Shown: positions 19,262-23,036 of the stretch, one piece after another | Numbering within the stretch: position 1 is the stretch's first letter | Layout of the letters: each line of letters begins with the position of its first letter | Assembly (NCBI GenBank): GCA_003550305.1 | Contig: QKYT01000182.1 | Span: 15,984-39,019 of the forward strand | Reading direction: 5' to 3' | Length of the DNA: 23,036 nucleotides | From: Glomus cerebriforme | Lineage: Eukaryota > Glomeromycota > Glomeromycetes > Glomerales > Glomeraceae | Program-made: the position numbers and the translations under genes | The notes under the pieces: model-generated | The model's input: only the letters and a program-made list of their open reading frames with translations | Database searches by the model: none | What the model was told of the DNA's origin: nothing

Positions 19262-21181
19262 TTAAGATGAGTGGGCAACACCACCAGAGCTTGGGAAATG
19301 AGCAGAGAGTTGTTCAGCTAATTTACAAAAATCAGTAGACAAATCATTAACTAAAGTATTGGTAGAGGCTGAAGCTTATTTAAGAGTCTCAAGTTCAGTC
19401 TGCAAGTCAATCGAACTGGAAGGAGAAGACGGGAAGGCCGAGGAGACGATGGTTGGTAAAGAAAGGTTAATAAGATCAGGAGCTGGCTGCGAAGAGCATC
19501 AATCATAATAGTATCGGAAGAAATAGGACCGGATGGCAGATCCTGAAAGGAAGAAGAGATTACAGTACTAGGATCAGGAACATGAATACGGGCCTGACAG
19601 CCAAAATATTTTCAAGTTTCATAATGCGATTATCTTAATCAGTAAGAATGGTTTTAAGAAGAGCTAGGCGAGTAGCAAATCCATTGAGAGCTTCTTTGAT
19701 ATCTTCGGAAGACATGAAATTATTAGCTGTAGGTGGGCGGTAACTAGGATGGAAGACATTTTGTTCATTCCACGGTCTTTTATGACCCTTACAGGATGAG
19801 GAAGAAGAGCCATGAGCAGAAGAAGTAGAGTGATCAGGAGAAGAGGATTTCGCAGCGTCAGCAAAGGATTTGTTAGGAAAAACCTTAGAGGCAGGTTTAT
19901 GGTGCTGAGCAGGACGATACTTGGAATAAAGATTGGTAATCGCAGAATTACGGGAATTAGGAGATTTGGGCCAAAGAGAGCATTTAGCAGGGTCGCAATC
20001 GAGTTTACTACAATTGCGGCACAAAAGTTTAGATTGAGAAGGTTGAAACCAATCAAGAGAGTGACCGTTAAAAGCACAGGTAATTTCTGTAGCATTCTGT
20101 AAAGCTTCTTCAGAAGCGAACGTCACGTGATAAAAGGGCTTACACCTATAAGAAGTGACGAATCTAAAAAGATAATAGATTTAGCTGAAACAGCATCAGT
20201 GATATCAGTAAGATCAGCATTTAATGACATTGGAAGGAAATCCAGATAAGATAGCGACGTGTGTATGACGAATCTGTTTTTGGCCCAGGGAAAAGGATTG
20301 CAAAAGACTCCCCAACAATCAGATTGAAACGAATCAAGTGCCGCAGAGTTATCGTAAGTAATCTCGGCACATTGGAATAGGTTTTTAGTAGTAATAACAC
20401 ATTTGGTGATATTTCCATAATGAGAAAAAGAGCCTAACAATTGAGGACAGGTAATTTTCAGAGGAATATCAGGAATTTGTAAAGATTGACTGCGCACATC
20501 ATGGTGTAGTGCTGCAGGATCGTGCATGTGGAAGAGCAAATTATCCAAATCGGGGATGGGAAAGGAAATTAATTCATCCCGATGAGTTGAGATCTAAATC
20601 CAATAATGATCCTTTTATTGTCTGCAGAACCAGAACAGCGTGCGCTGTTACTAAAAGAAGCATATTTGGATGCAAAGTGATCGACCGCAGCGCAGAGTGC
20701 TGTATTGGTCTTGAATTTTTCGAGAAGGGAGGGATAGGAATTTGGAGCCACAGCAGTGAAGAAGACAGAGGAAGAGACCTGAATAGCAGCCTCAGGAATA
20801 ATATCATCATCATCAGTAATTTTGTTTTTTCCTTTGAAAACTGAAGACATAGCGTGGATAGAGTCATCTACCATTTCCACTTGAGCATGAGAAGAGACAG
20901 GAGAAAAGGTAGAAGGGATAAACGGGGTAGTAATTGGAGAAAGAGGAGTTTCAGCTTGGGAAGTAGAACCAGAGGCAGGAGGAGAAGCAAAATTCTCATC
21001 CATGTTAACGTCTGTGGTAGAGCAGATTATTAGAGGCAAGTGAAGGGGAAGAGGGAGCTGAACTTTTTTTGGTGTAAGAGCCAGAAGAGCTAAGAGAAGG
21101 GGTACCGGAAGACCCAGAGGCAGAAGGCTTAGAGCCAGATTGTTTATCAGCTTTGCTTTGACCAGAACACTTGCAAGTCAT
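19262..21181 (-). pseudogene. LINE B ORF1: gag-like RNA-binding protein, broken
   Basis: This ORF1 keeps its ATG (21181) and all segments, about 640 codons by length. In order: a Ser/Pro-rich N terminus (to about 20780); a segment with KFKTNTALCAAVDHFASK; an RRM-like segment following DNLLFHMHDP (about 20548-20280); and a second RRM-like stretch ending TFASEEALQNATEITCAFNG (about 20060). Next is a knuckle CRNCSKLDCDPAKC (C-X2-C-X4-C-X4-C, near 20015-19975; Cys where a gag knuckle usually has His), then a Ser-rich linker. A helical region follows (SSEDIKEALNGFATRLALLK) and ends at TAA 19635, with helical codons continuing after it (DNRIMKLENIL). Breaks are a 5-bp deletion near 21030 and frameshifts near 20570 and 20125. 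The final stop is TAA at 19262-19264. The RRM assignment is by pattern only. Confidence 0.8.
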
Positions 21182-21291
21182 GGTTAAAGTTAAAAGAGTA
21201 AAATTTATAGAAAAGTAATAAAAAAAATAAACAAAAATTAAATTTTATTTCTTTAATAAAAATTGGGCAGAGTGGAGTGGAAAAGAGTTTC
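21182..21291 (-). other. LINE B 5' UTR
   Basis: An AT-rich leader of 110 bp that aligns end to end with the leader of LINE A. It begins at the edge of target-site copy 3, in the sense direction GAAACTCTTTTCCACTCC. It is likely to hold the element's internal promoter, as LINE leaders generally do; no promoter motif is obvious. Confidence 0.65.
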
Positions 21292-21307
21292 CCCAATATT
21301 GGCAGAG
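21292..21307 (-). repeat. LINE target-site copy 3 (between C tail and B head)
   Basis: Plus-strand CCCAATATTGGCAGAG, identical over 16 bp to the copy at 22129-22144. It joins the A-rich tail of LINE C and the 5' end of LINE B. Confidence 0.8.
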
Positions 21308-22128
21308 TTTTTTTTTTTTATTTTTAACAGCATATTTTATTTAGAAACAAATATAAACAAAATATATGGATCTCATCGCTATCTAGTTTACATAAAGTAA
21401 AAATATAAAAAGTAAAAACTAATCTATAAAATTACGCTATAAATCTAACATAACAATATACCCAATAAACTACTTCGAACTGAGAGGTAGTAACCAAGTC
21501 AACCATCCCGAGAGTATCCCCTCCAATCCCTTAAAATAAGTTAAAGGAGAGCCATAACTTAACACCCTGAACTGTCAGATCCATCAGAGGGGCCATTTGG
21601 TCCAAAAGTTTCATCCAGGAAGTACCGAGGAAAAATGCTTTATCAAGCAAATCCGGTACTGAGGCTGAGGTCGGCGATGGGAGCCTTGAAATCCGAGCAG
21701 CATCGGCGGGAGCACGTGACATGAGAATGTCTCTAGCGGGAAGCGTAGAGGCCATTATGTGATAACGAGAGAGCCATGTTTGGTGAAAGAAGTCACGTTG
21801 TAACTTCATCAACGCGGGGCCAAGAATATTTTTGGTGAAAACCCTGGAGAATCCAAGAGAGAAGAAAAAGGCCGTGAGGGAGCGTGGAATGAAACCCTGA
21901 AGAATAAGAAGAGGCCATTGCGGAGAATCCAGTAAGAAAGTTCAAATGGGCAATGACAGAAACGCTTGTCGTGAAGAGAAGGCGGAAACGTTCTTATTCA
22001 AACGCTTAGACCATAAAGTAATAATTGAGTCAAGTAAAGAATCTTTAAATGACCGAAATAGAATGGGAAAATTATTATAAGGCAGCGGCGGACAATCCAA
22101 AAAATCAGTAGCCCGAATAGGAGCTGCG
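21308..22128 (-). mobile_element. LINE copy C, 5'-truncated (821 bp)
   Basis: Only the 3' end of the family is present: the Cys-rich tail region of ORF2, the C terminus, the 3' UTR and the A-rich tail. It is flanked on both sides by an identical 16-bp direct repeat (21292-21307 and 22129-22144), the classical signature of a 5'-truncated LINE insertion with its target duplication. Confidence 0.88.
21531..22127 (-). pseudogene. LINE C ORF2 C-terminal fragment
   Basis: This starts inside the tail that follows RNase H (PIRATDFLDCPPLPYNN, matching SIRAAELPDSPPLPHSN in copy A) and runs in one frame to 21942. After a frame change the last 93 residues are open from 21812 to the TAA at 21531-21533, with RDFFHQTWLSRYHIMAS. 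Copies A and B have the same C terminus and stop at the same place. The fragment lacks the endonuclease, RT and RNase H catalytic parts. Confidence 0.8.
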
Positions 22129-22144
22129 CCCAATATTGGCAGAG
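22129..22144 (-). repeat. LINE target-site copy 4 (between D tail and C)
   Basis: Plus-strand CCCAATATTGGCAGAG. It directly follows, in the sense direction, the A-run of LINE D and precedes the truncated 5' edge of LINE C. Confidence 0.8.
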
Positions 22145-22497
22145 TTTTTTTATAACAATTTCAAACTTTTTATTAGTTTAAGGTAAGGAAAAGACCCACT
22201 GATCTTGCCGAACAATATTTTATACATAATACATAAAAGTAAAAAACCAATCATATACTAAGACAAACCATCTTGCTAAGCTTAACCAAACATATACTTC
22301 ACAATGAGCGGTATAGCCCAGTCCGATCATCCCCACCATAAATGATGTGATACCTCCTCCAACGTATTCCACGCTCTCAAAGGGAATAACACGTGATAAA
22401 ATCACTCCCAAAAATTGGTACAACCCTAAGCTAGCAATGATCCTTGAAGATTCTAAAAATTTTTGAAATGTCAACCAACATTGCATATCTCNAAACA
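22145..22497 (-). mobile_element. LINE D: 3' end of a divergent related subfamily
   Basis: A short A-rich tail and about 350 bp upstream of it. Its 3' region shares TACTTCACAATGAG (plus strand, 22295-22308) exactly with copy B (9928-9941). Its translation GGGIT...GMIGLG...HCEVYVW parallels GGDTL...GMVNLV...HCEVVYW in the other copies. The remainder is clearly diverged, so this is another subfamily. The open frame 22498-22220 follows this end but is too short to call a gene. The left sense boundary is uncertain. One N lies at 22492. Confidence 0.65.
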
Positions 22498-22502
22498 AAT
22501 TT

Positions 22503-23036
22503 TAGTAAAAGAGGTCAACTAGCGGGACTCTCCCGATTAGCATACAGGTATTCTTCCATGTCCCCCAGGAGATACCTTCATTGTTTCGGTTGTGACATAC
22601 ATCAACTAGAAAACTTATTAAAAAACATTTGGATNGATAGTTAGTTAGTTCCACGTGACCAACTGTGACACATCACCAGAAAACCCAATGATCATCACGT
22701 CACCCTCCTTAAAATAAACAAATCGACTCCTTNAGGGCCAATCAACATCAAGTAANACCAAACCAGTCTNATGACGATCATTTTTTCCAGTACCCCCCAT
22801 CCCCCAAAAGAAAATGAAAAATACCAACAAAAAANGACCAAAGACTACGCCAAAGAAATAAAAATAAAAATAAAACAAAACAAAAACAAAAAGGATATAA
22901 AATTAGGAAAAACAACTATATCTAGCCGCAAAAAACCTAAAGTAAAGTACACTGGGGAAAAAACACCAAACTTCACACCAAAAGAAAAAATTCCTCCCCT
23001 CCAAACCATTGCAAATAGTTCGTCCACAAGAACCCA
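22503..23036. repeat. Unclassified interspersed repeat, right copy (runs off window)
   Basis: A direct-orientation match to 1458-1955, with an extra 30-45 bp near 22580-22620 (GTTGTGACATACATC and following). It contains ambiguous bases at 22635, 22733, 22756, 22770 and 22835. A plus-strand reading LAYRYSSMSPRRYLH resembles LAYRYSSMSSRRYLH in the left copy, but both are short and I do not call them a gene. Confidence 0.75.

Larger units (their letters stand above)
9741..21291 (-). mobile_element. LINE retrotransposon copy B, full length, split by a MULE
   Basis: The same family as copy A. It occupies 21291-14970 and 11450-9741, about 8.0 kb once the 3.5-kb MULE is removed. It has a 5' UTR, ORF1 (21181-19262), a 36-bp gap, ORF2 (19225-9988), a 3' UTR and an A-rich tail. 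It has both regions deleted in copy A and is therefore the best guide to the ancestral structure. It is flanked by target-site copies at 9725 and 21292. Many stops and frameshifts show that it is dead, and the MULE broke it further. Confidence 0.9.

Overview
This is a eukaryotic, AT-rich, repeat-dominated window. It most resembles the genome of a Glomeromycotina (Rhizophagus-like arbuscular mycorrhizal) fungus. The basis is the combination of degenerate LINE retrotransposons with an endonuclease-RT-RNase H ORF2, and an intronless MULE transposase with FAR1-type, SWIM and CCHC zinc-binding regions. The taxon is an inference from family recognition. I see no host housekeeping gene, rRNA or tRNA. 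The only intact gene is the MULE transposase.

Layout. 1-820: AT-rich sequence, then a five-unit tandem repeat (267-820) in which two unit types alternate. 821-2216: unassigned sequence with a 32-bp tandem duplication and, at 1458-1955, one copy of a roughly 500-bp unclassified repeat. A second copy in the same orientation closes the window (22503-23036). 2217-22144: a head-to-tail array of LINE elements, all on the minus strand. Read in the sense direction the order is D (3' fragment, divergent subfamily), C (5'-truncated, 821 bp), B (full length, interrupted) and A (full length at both ends, with internal deletions). Every 3' A-rich tail joins the same 14-16-bp sequence, CTCTGCCAATATTGGG, which contains the palindrome CCAATATTGG. 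Copies of it at 2217-2232, 9725-9740, 21292-21307 and 22129-22144 separate the elements like shared target-site duplications.

LINE proteins. ORF1 is gag-like: a Ser/Pro-rich N terminus, RRM-like segments, a C-X2-C-X4-C-X4-C knuckle and a helical C terminus. ORF2 carries an APE-type endonuclease, a reverse transcriptase with a YIDD/YMDD box, and a type I RNase H followed by a Cys-rich tail. Both ORFs are broken in A and B by stops, frameshifts and deletions, so the elements look inactive. A 142-bp MITE-like element with 10-bp terminal inverted repeats sits just inside the start of ORF2 in LINE A.

Nested insertion. A 3.5-kb MULE (11451-14969) is inserted in the RNase H region of LINE B. It has 37-39-bp terminal inverted repeats and an uninterrupted 794-residue transposase with all expected DDE and zinc ligands. 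It is therefore younger than the decayed LINE it interrupts. Its 3' non-coding part (14116-14932) holds a roughly 146-bp tandem repeat and intron-like splice signals that the transposase does not explain.
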